DNA from: Bacteroidota bacterium
GTDB taxonomy: Bacteria > Bacteroidota > Bacteroidia > Chitinophagales > Chitinophagaceae
Direction: 5' to 3'
NCBI GenBank assembly: GCA_023433265.1
Contig: JAEZDR010000108.1
Location: 1-40,604, forward strand
DNA length: 40,604 nucleotides
This document shows, one piece after another, positions 1-9,453 of the stretch (positions are counted from its first letter, which is position 1; the number at the start of each line of letters is the position of its first letter). The notes beneath the pieces were generated by a model. It was not told the origin of the DNA and did not search any database. It saw nothing but the letters and a program-made list of their open reading frames with translations. Both the position numbers and the translations under genes were made by a program.

Positions 1-1
1 G

Positions 2-655
2 CCCATCACTGTAGACTGCGTAATCTTTGGTTTTGAAGAAAATGAGCTGAAAGTATTGCTCATCCGGAGCGACCTTGAGATATTCAGGGACAAATGGAGT
101 TTACTAGGAGACTTTGCAAAAAATAATGAAGAACTGGATGAAGCAGCCCATAGAGTGCTTAAACAACGAACGGGTATGGCTGATGTGTACCTTGAACAAG
201 TAAAAACCTTTAGCGGGCCTAACCGCCACCCGGGAGGGAGAGTGCTTACTGTAGCCTATTGCTCGCTTTTGAATGTGGAGCATCATGAGTTGAAAATACA
301 TGACAACGAGTTGCATTGGCATAGCGTAAATACATTGACTGAGATGGCTTTTGACCACAAAGCGATACTTGACTATTGCTATGAGTGGTTACAAAAGAGG
401 ATACAGGAACATCCACTTGCTTTCAACCTGCTGCCTGAGAAATTCTCGCTCCGCGAACTCCAAAACCTCTATGAGGCCATTATGGGTATTAAGCTGGATC
501 GCAGGAACTTCAGGAAGAAGTTTTTTGCAATGGACCTGATGGTTGACACTGGTGAAATTGAGGACGATGTACCGCACAGGCCGGGTAAACTGTACAAGTT
601 TAACTTCCAGAAATACGAAAAGAATAAACGAAAATGGACTGGAATCGACTTTTAA
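2..655 (+). CDS. Nudix-fold transcriptional regulator (NrtR/AraR-like), 5' truncated
   Basis: The gene runs in from the left edge, so its start is missing; the reading frame is open from base 2. The N-terminal part has the Nudix fold pattern (strand VDCVIFGFEENELKVLLIR, then the Nudix-box region at about 107-180). The box is degenerate: the usual RE pair reads RV and the metal-binding EE pair reads QR, so hydrolysis is unlikely. The C-terminal third (FSLRELQNLYEAIMGIKL, then RRNFRKKFF and RPGKLYKF) is the winged-helix domain typical of NrtR and of the Bacteroides arabinose regulator AraR. In that family the dead Nudix domain senses a sugar or nucleotide ligand. It lies just upstream of a starch-utilisation operon on the same strand, so it probably controls that operon. 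The ligand is not evident from sequence. Family call is firm; the target is inference. Confidence 0.85.
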   Translation, partial: PITVDCVIFGFEENELKVLLIRSDLEIFRDKWSLLGDFAKNNEELDEAAHRVLKQRTGMADVYLEQVKTFSGPNRHPGGRVLTVAYCSLLNVEHHELKIHDNELHWHSVNTLTEMAFDHKAILDYCYEWLQKRIQEHPLAFNLLPEKFSLRELQNLYEAIMGIKLDRRNFRKKFFAMDLMVDTGEIEDDVPHRPGKLYKFNFQKYEKNKRKWTGIDF

Positions 656-693
656 CCGGCGAAGTCGCGGGGGCCTGAAGGGAGATAAATATT

Positions 694-725
694 TTTGGTT
701 ATTGTGTAAATCGTACACATTTTTG
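694..725 (+). promoter_or_regulatory. Promoter of the starch-utilisation operon
   Basis: A TTTG at 694-697 is followed after 20 bases by CATTTTTG at 718-725, one mismatch from the Bacteroidota -7 consensus TAnnTTTG. The spacing fits the usual 19-21. The amylase start codon lies 24 bases further on. No other promoter-like pair is visible before the following genes, which are separated by 10-30 bases. Confidence 0.6.
703..719 (+). promoter_or_regulatory. Palindromic operator candidate
   Basis: TGTGTA-aatcg-TACACA is a perfect 6+5+6 inverted repeat. It fills the space between the -33 and -7 boxes and overlaps the first two bases of the -7 box, the position where a bound repressor blocks RNA polymerase. 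The adjacent Nudix-type regulator is the natural candidate to bind it. Binding is inferred, not shown. Confidence 0.55.
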
Positions 726-749
726 TAATTGATAACGATTGTATAGCTT

Positions 750-3700
750 ATGAAGAGATTTTTTACCCTCCTGGTGCTACTACTCTGTGGTGCGCAATCT
801 TTTGCTCAACTATTAACATGGAGCCCTTCCTTTATTAAAGAAACGGACAACAATGTGGTGATTGTAGCAGATGCAACCAAAGGCAACCAAGGGTTGCTTA
901 ACCATACACCCACCACCGACGTTTACGTGCACATAGGCGTGATAACTAATCTCAGTACCGGTCCTTCTGACTGGAAATATGTAAAAACAAGCTGGGGCAC
1001 CACAACGCCTTCGGCCCAGGCTACTTACCTGGGAAGCAATAAATGGCAGTTTACAATTACGGGCAATCTCAGAACCTATTTCGGGCTAACAAACGCCTCT
1101 GAGAAAATTATCCGTATCGCTATCCTTTTTAGAAGTGGCAACGGAAGTAAAAAGCTTGCGAATACTGATGGCAGCGATATGTACATTCCTGTGTACGAAG
1201 CAGGCTTGCATGCAAGAATAGAAAAGCCAGAAAAAGAACCAAAGTACAATGCTGTGTCTGCGGCAGTGAATGCAAGCGCCGGAGATGCCATACCCGTAAC
1301 AGGTGTGTCCAGCGAAACAGCGAAACTCAGGGTTCTGTTTAATGGCGCACCAAAAGATTCTGTTCTATCCGGCACTATTATCAATACTACGGTAAATGCT
1401 GTAAGCGGCGACAACCAGATAGTGCTTGAAGCAAGTAACAGTAATGGTATTAAATACGACACCGTTAGCTTCTTTATCAATACCCCGGTTAACATTGCAC
1501 CTCAACCTGCGGGCACTATTGACGGCATCAATTACTTACCCGGCAATACATCGGTAACGCTTGTATTATATGCTCCTAACAAAACAAGGGTGGCTGTAAT
1601 AGGCGATTTTAACAACTGGACACAGACCGTAGGATACCAAATGAACCGTACCCCGGATGGCAACCGTTATTGGATAACCATTACAGGGCTTACACCGGGA
1701 GTAGAGTATGCCTTCCAATACCTGATAGACGGAACCATTAGGGTGGCTGACATCTATAGCGAAAAAGTGCTTGATCCATGGAACGACCAATACATACCGG
1801 CAAGTAATTATCCTTCGCTTAAAACATATCCCGCAGGGCAAACAGGTATTGTTGGCGTGCTGCAGACCGCAAAGCCAGCCTATAACTGGCAAACCACAAC
1901 CTATTCCAGGCCTGACAAACGCAACCTGATTATTTACGAGTTGCTTTTGAGAGATTTTGTTGCAGCACAGAACTGGCAAACGTTGCGCGATACGCTTTCA
2001 TACCTGAAAAGACTTGGAATTAACACAATTGAAATAATGCCCTTCAACGAGTTTGAAGGCAACAATAGTTGGGGATATAATCCTGATTTTTTCCTGGCGC
2101 CCGACAAAATGTATGGACCGGAGAATACGCTTAAGCAGTTTATAGATGTGTGCCATCAAAATGGAATAGCTGTGGTAATGGATATCGCATTCAATCATGC
2201 GTTTGGTCTTTCACCCACAACACAGATGTATTGGGATGGTACAAATAACAAGCCCGCTGCCAATAGCCCTTATCATAATCCTGATCCCAAACACCCATAC
2301 AATGTTGGATTCGACTTTAACCATGAAAGCCAGGCTACAAAAGACCTTTTACATAGAGCTATCCGCCATTGGTTGGTTAATTACAAACTAGATGGATTCC
2401 GCTGGGATCTTTCTAAAGGCTTTACACAGGTAAATTCAGGTAGCAACGTGGGCCAATGGGGTAACTATGATGCAAGCCGGATTGCTATATGGAAAAGAAT
2501 TTACGACAGCATGCAAGTGGCATCGCCGGGATCTTACAGCATACTTGAGCATTTTGCTGATAACGCTGAAGAAATTGAACTGGCCAATTATGGTATGCTG
2601 CTGTGGGGTAACCTTAACTATAACTTCAGCGAAGCTGCAATGGGTTTTGTGGCCAACTCAAACTTCCAGGGTGGCCTGCATGTAAACAGGGGTTGGGCGA
2701 ACCCACACCTGGTTACGTATATGGAAAGCCATGATGAAGAAAGGATGATGTACCGCTTGCTGAATTTTGGCAACTCAAGCGGCTCGTATAATACCAAGAG
2801 CATAAACACTGCCCTAAAGCGAGTGGAAATGTCTGCAGCTTTCTGGGCTATGATGCCGGGACCTAAGATGATGTGGCAGTTTGGCGAACTTGGGTACGAT
2901 CAGTCAATTAACCGTTGCCCTAACGGCACAATTAATAACAATTGCCGCACAGATCCGAAACCTATTTTGTGGAATTATAAAGCCGATGCCAATCGCGCAG
3001 CGCTTTACAATACCTATTCAAAATTATTTGCGTTAAGAAATCATCCTGATTTCCTGCCCACTTTTGTTACTAATGATGTAAGCTATTCATTGGGTGGTGG
3101 CATTAAGTGGATGAAAGTAAACTCACCCTCATTGAGAGTGATGGTAGTGGGCAACTTCAACGTGGTAGCAGAGACTACAAACATTACCTTCCAAACCCCG
3201 GGGATGTGGTACAACTACCTTGGCACGGGAACCTTTAATGCTACAGGAAGTTCTCAATCTATCACACTGCAACCTGGTGAGTTTTATGTGTATCTCGATC
3301 GGGATGCGAACCTGATTCTACCCTTAGACCTTCTTTCTTTTACTGCTGAGAGAAAAACCGAAGGTGTGAAGTTGCATTGGTCAACAGCCAACGAGCAAAA
3401 CCTGGAGCTTTTCCAAATACAGAGATCTACTAACGCCCGCTTCTATAATTCCGTATCTTCTTTACCTGCACAAAATGCTACTTCAGGCAACTACAATTAT
3501 ATAGATGCTGATGAGGTAGCCAGGAACTACATAGGCAGGTTGTATTACCGTTTAAAGATGGTGGATAAGGATGGCAATTACAGCTATTCAAACATTGCCA
3601 TTGTTAAACCCCTGCAAGGTGAAGCAGGCGTAAGGATTTATCCTAACCCTGTTACCGGCGCAACATTGACTGTTGACTTTGATAATGCTACAGGAAAGAA

Positions 3701-3872
3701 AGTGACGGTGATGATTGAGGACCTAAGTGGCAGAAGGTTGGCACAGCAACAGGCAACAACTACAGCCGCTGGTAATGCAGTTATTGATGTAAGCCAACTG
3801 TCGAAAGGCATATATGTGTTGAGGATGGTAGCCGGAAATGATAGTTACACACAAAAATTTGTTCTCCAATAG
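750..3872 (+). CDS. Secreted GH13 alpha-amylase with T9SS C-terminal domain
   Basis: This 1040-residue enzyme hydrolyses alpha-1,4-glucans such as starch at the cell surface. Residues 1-19 are a signal peptide. An N-terminal beta-rich region of unknown binding role reaches about residue 245. A CBM48-like/isoamylase N-domain follows (about 255-345, with VAVIGDFNNW). The GH13 barrel then shows all four conserved regions: DIAFNH (D478, H483), GFRWD (R551, nucleophile D553), ILEH (acid/base E600) and ESHDEE (H661, D662). After the barrel comes a beta domain starting LDLLSFTAE, common before sorting signals in Chitinophagaceae. Residues about 961-1040 are a type A T9SS sorting domain (VRIYPNPV at its start, KGIYVLRM near its end). 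It is first in the operon, ahead of susC. In classical Sus systems the surface amylase SusG is a lipoprotein; here T9SS does the export. GH13 subfamily not assigned. Confidence 0.95.
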   Translation: MKRFFTLLVLLLCGAQSFAQLLTWSPSFIKETDNNVVIVADATKGNQGLLNHTPTTDVYVHIGVITNLSTGPSDWKYVKTSWGTTTPSAQATYLGSNKWQFTITGNLRTYFGLTNASEKIIRIAILFRSGNGSKKLANTDGSDMYIPVYEAGLHARIEKPEKEPKYNAVSAAVNASAGDAIPVTGVSSETAKLRVLFNGAPKDSVLSGTIINTTVNAVSGDNQIVLEASNSNGIKYDTVSFFINTPVNIAPQPAGTIDGINYLPGNTSVTLVLYAPNKTRVAVIGDFNNWTQTVGYQMNRTPDGNRYWITITGLTPGVEYAFQYLIDGTIRVADIYSEKVLDPWNDQYIPASNYPSLKTYPAGQTGIVGVLQTAKPAYNWQTTTYSRPDKRNLIIYELLLRDFVAAQNWQTLRDTLSYLKRLGINTIEIMPFNEFEGNNSWGYNPDFFLAPDKMYGPENTLKQFIDVCHQNGIAVVMDIAFNHAFGLSPTTQMYWDGTNNKPAANSPYHNPDPKHPYNVGFDFNHESQATKDLLHRAIRHWLVNYKLDGFRWDLSKGFTQVNSGSNVGQWGNYDASRIAIWKRIYDSMQVASPGSYSILEHFADNAEEIELANYGMLLWGNLNYNFSEAAMGFVANSNFQGGLHVNRGWANPHLVTYMESHDEERMMYRLLNFGNSSGSYNTKSINTALKRVEMSAAFWAMMPGPKMMWQFGELGYDQSINRCPNGTINNNCRTDPKPILWNYKADANRAALYNTYSKLFALRNHPDFLPTFVTNDVSYSLGGGIKWMKVNSPSLRVMVVGNFNVVAETTNITFQTPGMWYNYLGTGTFNATGSSQSITLQPGEFYVYLDRDANLILPLDLLSFTAERKTEGVKLHWSTANEQNLELFQIQRSTNARFYNSVSSLPAQNATSGNYNYIDADEVARNYIGRLYYRLKMVDKDGNYSYSNIAIVKPLQGEAGVRIYPNPVTGATLTVDFDNATGKKVTVMIEDLSGRRLAQQQATTTAAGNAVIDVSQLSKGIYVLRMVAGNDSYTQKFVLQ

Positions 3873-3901
3873 ATATTTAAATACTCAAATAAACAGTAAT
3901 T

Positions 3902-6900
3902 ATGAACCCCAAACGATTGCTATTATTGATGCTGGCTTCGCTGTTTTCCTTTACAGTGCTGGCTCAAGACAGGGTTGTCACCGGTCGTATCACAGACGCT
4001 GCAGGCCTTCCATTGGTAGGTGCGTCTGTTCAGGTAAAAGGAACAACCATTGGCACTACTACAAACACAGACGGGGCTTTCAGCCTCAAAGTGCCCTCCA
4101 CAGCTTCTACGTTAGTTGTTACTTCTGTTGGTTATACCCAGCAGGAAGTCACTATCGGCACAAGCGCAATGAATGTCACCCTTCAATCAGCAGCAGGTAA
4201 CCTCAATGAAGTAGTAGTGGTAGGCTATGGTACACAAAGAAGAAGAGACGTAACAGGAGCCGTAGCTACCGTTACATCAAAAGATTTTCAAACAGGTGCT
4301 ATCCAGAGCCCTGAGCAACTGATTGCCGGCAAAGTAGCAGGTGTACAGGTTATACCCAGCAGTGGAGCCCCGGGTGGCGCAGCCACGATAAGAATCAGGG
4401 GAGGTGCTTCGCTTAATGCGAGCAACGATCCGCTTATTGTTATTGACGGTGTTCCTGTAGCAGGTGGGGTATCAGGTTCCGCTAACCCGTTGAACATGAT
4501 AAATCCTGATGACATCGAATCGTTCAACATATTAAAAGACCCATCTGCCGCGGCTATCTACGGTTCCAGGGCTTCAAATGGCGTAATACTCATTACTACC
4601 CGCAAAGGAAGGAAAGGTGCTCCGCAATGGAATGCTGCCGTTCAAGTGTTTTCACAAAGCCCTACTAAGACAGTTGATGTGCTTTCGGCCGATCAAATAA
4701 GGAGTCTTGTTTATGCAAAAACAAACAAAGCAGACAGCGCAAAGGTTTCAAAGTTCAGTACAGACTGGCAGGACGAAATATTCCGTACTGCATTTGGACA
4801 AGATATTACGTTAAGCGTTTCAGGTGCTGCAATAAATGGCAAGTTGCCATACCGGGTTTCAGGTGGATTCCTAAACCAGGACGGCATCTTAAAAACCAGC
4901 AACTTTAAAAGACAATCGCTTGCACTTAACCTTACTCCAAGGTTCCTTGATGACCAACTGAAAGTTGAAATCAACATAAAAGGAGCAAGAACAACTAACC
5001 GTTTTGCAGATGAAGGAGCAATAGGAAGTGCTATCGGGTTTGATCCTACCCAACCTGTTAGGGTTGATACCGGGCAGTTCGGTGGTTATTTTGAATACAC
5101 TGAAGGTTCGCAGGTATGGGGTACAATGGGTTATGTTCCAAAGAACCTGGCACCACGTAACCCGCTATCGTTGCTTGAAATGCGTAAAAACAAGAGCGAA
5201 GTCTACCGTTTACTCAGCAACATCCAACTCGACTATTCGCTGCCATGGGTAAAAGGTCTCCGTGCTAATATGAATGTGGGTTACGATTATCAAACTGGCG
5301 AAGGCAACGATTGGGGATCTCCTAATGCCGCCGCTTTTTATGGTAACTATAAAATAGACACCACGTTCGGCAAATACCCTGGCCACCCTTGGGCTAACGC
5401 CGATGGCAGAATGGATAGCGTTTACAATTATGGTGGTTTCAATAACGATTATAAGAGCAAAGCTGCTAACCTGCTTTTTGATTTCTACTTGAATTATGCA
5501 AGAGACATCAAGAGCATAAATAGCCGCATAGATGTAATGGGCGGCTATGGCTACCAGGATGTGAAATACACTAACTATAACTTCCCATCACGCCGTGCAG
5601 ACCGTTCAATTATAACTACACCGCAATTTGAGGTTGACTACCCCCAGTTCACTCTTATCTCTTATTACGGAAGGTTGAACTATACTTTACTAAATCGATA
5701 CACTTTAACTGTAAACGTTCGTACTGATGGAACTTCCAAGTTTAGCAAAGACGGCCGCTGGGGTTTCTTCCCATCCGTGGCAGGTGCCTGGAGAATAAAA
5801 GATGAGAGGTTTCTGGCTAACTCCAACACAATTTCAGAGTTGAAGCTCCGTGCAAGCTATGGTATAACCGGTCAGCAGGAAGGCTTTGCATTCTATGGTT
5901 ACATTCCAAGATACCAAACCAGCGAAAATACCGCCCACTATCAGTTGGGTAATACTTTTTACAGCATGAACAGGCCAATAGCTTACGATCCGGGCCTTAC
6001 ATGGGAAACAACTGAGAACACAGGCTTTGGTCTTGATTTCGGGTTGTTTAGAAACAGGATTTCCGGCTCCATTGACGTGTTTAAGCGCAAAACGAAAGAT
6101 TTGTTAAGCGTAGTGCCTGTGGCATTGGGTACAAACTTCAATAATGAGTTATTGACTAACGTTGGTAATATAGAAAGTGAAGGATTTGAAGTGAATCTAA
6201 ATGTTATACCCGTCGTAACTAAAGACTTCAATTGGGATGTAAATTTCAACTTCACCTATGTAGAGCCAAAGATTACCAACCTGCTGTTTAACCCTGACCC
6301 TACCTACATTGGTCAGCGTTTTGGAGGCATCACCGGTGGTACAGGCAATAACATGCTCATCCATAGCATTGGATATGCACCGGGCAGTTTCTTCGTATTA
6401 AAGCAGGTTTACGACCAGTTTGGAAAGCCACTTGAAGGTGTGTACGAAGACATGAATCGAGATGGTATCATTAACGAGAAAGACTACTATCGCTTCAAGT
6501 CTAACGCAGCTCGTTATTACCTCGGTTTTACTACAAACTTCAGCTACCAGAAATGGAGCCTGGGTATGGTATTCAGGGGTAGCATTGGAAACTACGTTTA
6601 CAATAACGTATTTTCTAATCTTGGTGTTGAGCGGGGCATCTTTAATCCACTGGGTTGGATTAACAACGGTTCAACAAACTACCTGGAAACAGGATTCAAG
6701 AACAACCAGTATTTTTCTGATTACTATGTAGAGAACGCGTCGTTCCTGCGCATGGATAACCTTAGCCTAGGCTACAATGCAGGTAAAGTGTTTAAAAACG
6801 CAACGCTCCGTATTTCTGCAAACGTTCAGAACGTGTTTGTGATTACGAAGTACAGGGGTATGGATCCTGAAGTAGGAGCTGTAGATTACCAGTTCTATCC

Positions 6901-6943
6901 TCGCCCGCGCATCTACACACTTGGATTAAACCTTGGCTTCTAA
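3902..6943 (+). CDS. susC: SusC/RagA-family TonB-linked outer-membrane transporter
   Basis: A 1013-residue outer-membrane beta-barrel that imports oligosaccharides using TonB energy, working with the SusD lid encoded next. A signal peptide ends near residue 21 (FTVLAQ). A carboxypeptidase-regulatory-like domain follows (VVTGRITDAAGLPLVGASV, about 25-85), then the TonB-box/plug entry NEVVVVGYGTQRRRDVTGAV at about 101-120, and the plug with IRIRGGASL and DPSAAAIYGSRASNGVI. The rest is barrel strands ending in an aromatic C-terminus (LGLNLGF). Length and order are normal for the family. Its place between an amylase and SusD/E/F homologues points to maltooligosaccharides as cargo; the sequence itself does not fix the substrate. 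Confidence 0.96.
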   Translation: MNPKRLLLLMLASLFSFTVLAQDRVVTGRITDAAGLPLVGASVQVKGTTIGTTTNTDGAFSLKVPSTASTLVVTSVGYTQQEVTIGTSAMNVTLQSAAGNLNEVVVVGYGTQRRRDVTGAVATVTSKDFQTGAIQSPEQLIAGKVAGVQVIPSSGAPGGAATIRIRGGASLNASNDPLIVIDGVPVAGGVSGSANPLNMINPDDIESFNILKDPSAAAIYGSRASNGVILITTRKGRKGAPQWNAAVQVFSQSPTKTVDVLSADQIRSLVYAKTNKADSAKVSKFSTDWQDEIFRTAFGQDITLSVSGAAINGKLPYRVSGGFLNQDGILKTSNFKRQSLALNLTPRFLDDQLKVEINIKGARTTNRFADEGAIGSAIGFDPTQPVRVDTGQFGGYFEYTEGSQVWGTMGYVPKNLAPRNPLSLLEMRKNKSEVYRLLSNIQLDYSLPWVKGLRANMNVGYDYQTGEGNDWGSPNAAAFYGNYKIDTTFGKYPGHPWANADGRMDSVYNYGGFNNDYKSKAANLLFDFYLNYARDIKSINSRIDVMGGYGYQDVKYTNYNFPSRRADRSIITTPQFEVDYPQFTLISYYGRLNYTLLNRYTLTVNVRTDGTSKFSKDGRWGFFPSVAGAWRIKDERFLANSNTISELKLRASYGITGQQEGFAFYGYIPRYQTSENTAHYQLGNTFYSMNRPIAYDPGLTWETTENTGFGLDFGLFRNRISGSIDVFKRKTKDLLSVVPVALGTNFNNELLTNVGNIESEGFEVNLNVIPVVTKDFNWDVNFNFTYVEPKITNLLFNPDPTYIGQRFGGITGGTGNNMLIHSIGYAPGSFFVLKQVYDQFGKPLEGVYEDMNRDGIINEKDYYRFKSNAARYYLGFTTNFSYQKWSLGMVFRGSIGNYVYNNVFSNLGVERGIFNPLGWINNGSTNYLETGFKNNQYFSDYYVENASFLRMDNLSLGYNAGKVFKNATLRISANVQNVFVITKYRGMDPEVGAVDYQFYPRPRIYTLGLNLGF

Positions 6944-6962
6944 ACTTCAAAACGCAACAACA

Positions 6963-8561
6963 ATGAAATATCTAAATAGATTAAACCTGGGATTACTTGC
7001 AGCAATTGTGTTGCTGGTGTCCTGTCATAAAAACCTGGACAGGTTTCCAACGAACGACTATACTTCTGATGTGGTATATTCTTCTGAGGCTGGTTACAAA
7101 AATGTACTGGCTAAGGTATATGGGTCAATGGCACTGACTGGTAACACAGGACCAGCGGGACAAGGAGACGTTGCCGGTATAGACGAGGGTACTTCTGATT
7201 TCCTTCGCTTGTTTTGGCAGGCACAGGTTCTTACCACCGATGAAGCCATCGTGGCATGGAACGACCCTGGTATTCCTGACTTTCACAACATGAGCTGGTC
7301 ATCAAGTCACCCCATGCTAACCGGACTCTATAACCGTTGCTTTTATATTATAACGCTGAGCAATGAATTTATAAGAGAAAGCACCCCTGAGAAAGTATCA
7401 GGCAGAAATATCACCGGTGCTGCCGCAGCAAACATTGCAAACATGAGGGCAGAAGCACGTTTTGTGCGCGCATTTCAATATTGGGTGCTAATGGACTTAT
7501 ATGGCAACCCTGGCTTCACAGACGAGAACACACCAATAGGTGCCTCTGTTTTGCCAAAGCAAATAAAGAGAGCTGATCTGTTTGAGTTCATTGAAGCCGA
7601 ACTGTTGGCTATCGAGGCTCAGTTGCCTGCTGCACGCACTGCTGAGTATGGCAGGGTGGATAAAGCTGCTGTATGGGCACTGATGGCAAGGATGTACCTA
7701 AATGCAGAAGTTTATACAGGTACTGCAAAATGGACTGAAGCTTACACAAACGCCAAGAAAGTGATTGATGCGGGCTACCAACTGATGCCTACTTATGCTC
7801 ACCTTTTCATGGCTGATAACAATGTAAACAATACCGAAGTTATTTGGTCGCTTAATTATGATGGTATCAGTTCCAGGAACTGGGGTGGTACTACCTATCT
7901 TGTTGCAAGTTCACGTGGCGGCGGTAACACTGCCATGGGTTTAACAGGCGGGCTTGAATCATGGGGCGGTAACCGCGCTACCAAGAATCTACCTGAACTG
8001 TTTCCGGGGTATCCGTCCTTTACTGCTCCTTTGCAGGATAGCAGGGCAATGTTCTGGACCGAAGGACATACCACCGAAATTAACAGTATAGGAGAATTTA
8101 AAGAAGGGCTTGGCGTTGTTAAGTTTAGCAATCGTACCCGTACAGGTGGTTTCGGCAAAGACCCGGGACGCCAGTTTTCAGATGTGGACTTCCCTGTGTT
8201 CCGTCTTGCTGAAATGTACCTGATAGCTGCTGAAGCTGCTTTACGCGGCGGAGGCCCGGTTGGAGACGCGCTTACTTACTTCAATGTTTTAAGAGCAAGA
8301 GCTTACGGCAACACTTCGGGTAATGTAGGTACTGTAAACCTTGACCTGGTGCTTGACGAAAGAGCAAGGGAGCTTTATTGGGAAGGTTTCCGCCGCAGTG
8401 ATCTGATTCGCTACAACAAGTTTACTGAAGCCACTTACCTGTGGCCATGGAAGGGTGGTATTAAAAACGGAACAGGTGTAGCGGCTCACAGGAAGATATT
8501 CCCGATACCTTCTACTGAGGTGGCCTCTAATCCTAACATCAAGCAGAACCCTAATTACTAA
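6963..8561 (+). CDS. susD: SusD/RagB-family nutrient-binding lipoprotein
   Basis: A 532-residue surface lipoprotein that closes over the SusC barrel and captures oligosaccharide. I chose ATG 6963 rather than the in-frame start at 6933, because 6933 lies inside susC and the later ATG begins a proper lipoprotein signal (MKYLNRLNLGLLAAIVLLVSC, lipid-carrying Cys21). The helical TPR-like core is visible (ARFVRAFQYWVLMDLYGNP; KAAVWALMARMYLNAEVY), as is the family C-terminal pattern FRLAEMYLIAAEAALRGG, LDERARELYWEGFRRSDLIR, and HRKIFPIPSTEVASNPNIKQ. It begins 19 bases after susC, so the two are co-translated or nearly so. Confidence 0.96.
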   Translation: MKYLNRLNLGLLAAIVLLVSCHKNLDRFPTNDYTSDVVYSSEAGYKNVLAKVYGSMALTGNTGPAGQGDVAGIDEGTSDFLRLFWQAQVLTTDEAIVAWNDPGIPDFHNMSWSSSHPMLTGLYNRCFYIITLSNEFIRESTPEKVSGRNITGAAAANIANMRAEARFVRAFQYWVLMDLYGNPGFTDENTPIGASVLPKQIKRADLFEFIEAELLAIEAQLPAARTAEYGRVDKAAVWALMARMYLNAEVYTGTAKWTEAYTNAKKVIDAGYQLMPTYAHLFMADNNVNNTEVIWSLNYDGISSRNWGGTTYLVASSRGGGNTAMGLTGGLESWGGNRATKNLPELFPGYPSFTAPLQDSRAMFWTEGHTTEINSIGEFKEGLGVVKFSNRTRTGGFGKDPGRQFSDVDFPVFRLAEMYLIAAEAALRGGGPVGDALTYFNVLRARAYGNTSGNVGTVNLDLVLDERARELYWEGFRRSDLIRYNKFTEATYLWPWKGGIKNGTGVAAHRKIFPIPSTEVASNPNIKQNPNY

Positions 8562-8580
8562 ACTGATTTAATTGAAGTAT

Positions 8581-9435
8581 ATGATACCGAAAATAAAAAT
8601 GCTTAGCCTTCTGTTGATGTCAACGTTCTTCTTTGCTTCGTGCGAGAAGGAGAGCGAGAGTGTGACACTGGAGGGAGGCACACCACCTAAAATGGTAGCA
8701 ACCTTTGTTACCAATCCGGTGCTTGACAATAGCAACAAAACCAGCCCGGCGATTATAATCGAGTGGACTAACCCTAATTACAGGTTGAATACCGGGATTA
8801 GTTCGCATGATGTTTTGTACACCATCGAATTTGATACAGTAGGAGCCAACTTTACAAGCCCTGACAAAGGCGAAATCATCGTGGCGAAAGAATTGTCGAA
8901 AACAGTGACCATCGATGAGCTTAACAAAGCGATGAACGCAATGAAGATGGCTTATAAGGTGGCGCACGATGTAGAGTTTCGCGTAGTTGCCAGTATTAAT
9001 AACCAGGCTAAGATTGCAAGCAACCGCGATACATTGGATAATGTGGTGAACTATGAGGACTTTCTTGTGCCTCCGCCATCTGAAGAGGGCACCGGCGACC
9101 TTTGGTTAACAGGAAGCGGTGTAACTTCAAACTGGACGAATGATCCGACCGCACATGCAAATCAAAAGTTCACGAAGGTTAATAATGGTGTGTACACTAT
9201 AGAATATACGTTTGCACCGGGCGGACAATACAAAATGTTATCTAAGCCTGGTTTTTGGCAACCACAGTATGGCCGTAAGAACGGTGACCAGGGACAACTG
9301 AATGGCGATTTGGGATATAATCTTGGAAAGCCTGGTCAATCCGATCCTTCAGAGTTTCTTACCCCGGATGAAGCAGGTACCTACCGTATTACCGTAAACT
9401 TTTACACGGGCAAATACTCTCTCGAAAAGCTCTAA
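8581..9435 (+). CDS. SusE-like surface glycan-binding lipoprotein
   Basis: A 284-residue lipoprotein. ATG 8581 is chosen; a TTG nine bases upstream is in frame but adds only three residues. The signal ends with FFFASC (Cys21). The N-terminal half carries a SusE-type Ig-like domain (IIIEWTNPNYRLNTGISSHD, YTIEFDTVGANF). The C-terminal part (LWLTGSGVTSNWTND to the end) is one starch-binding-type beta-sandwich with GVYTIEYTFAPGGQYKML and AGTYRITVNFYTGKYSL. In the characterised Bacteroides system SusE binds starch and helps select chain length for import. This copy is short, with only one C-terminal binding domain, so it may be a reduced SusE. Family call is good; ligand specificity is inferred from context. 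Confidence 0.8.
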   Translation: MIPKIKMLSLLLMSTFFFASCEKESESVTLEGGTPPKMVATFVTNPVLDNSNKTSPAIIIEWTNPNYRLNTGISSHDVLYTIEFDTVGANFTSPDKGEIIVAKELSKTVTIDELNKAMNAMKMAYKVAHDVEFRVVASINNQAKIASNRDTLDNVVNYEDFLVPPPSEEGTGDLWLTGSGVTSNWTNDPTAHANQKFTKVNNGVYTIEYTFAPGGQYKMLSKPGFWQPQYGRKNGDQGQLNGDLGYNLGKPGQSDPSEFLTPDEAGTYRITVNFYTGKYSLEKL

Positions 9436-9453
9436 CACTAAAACAGAAAGATT

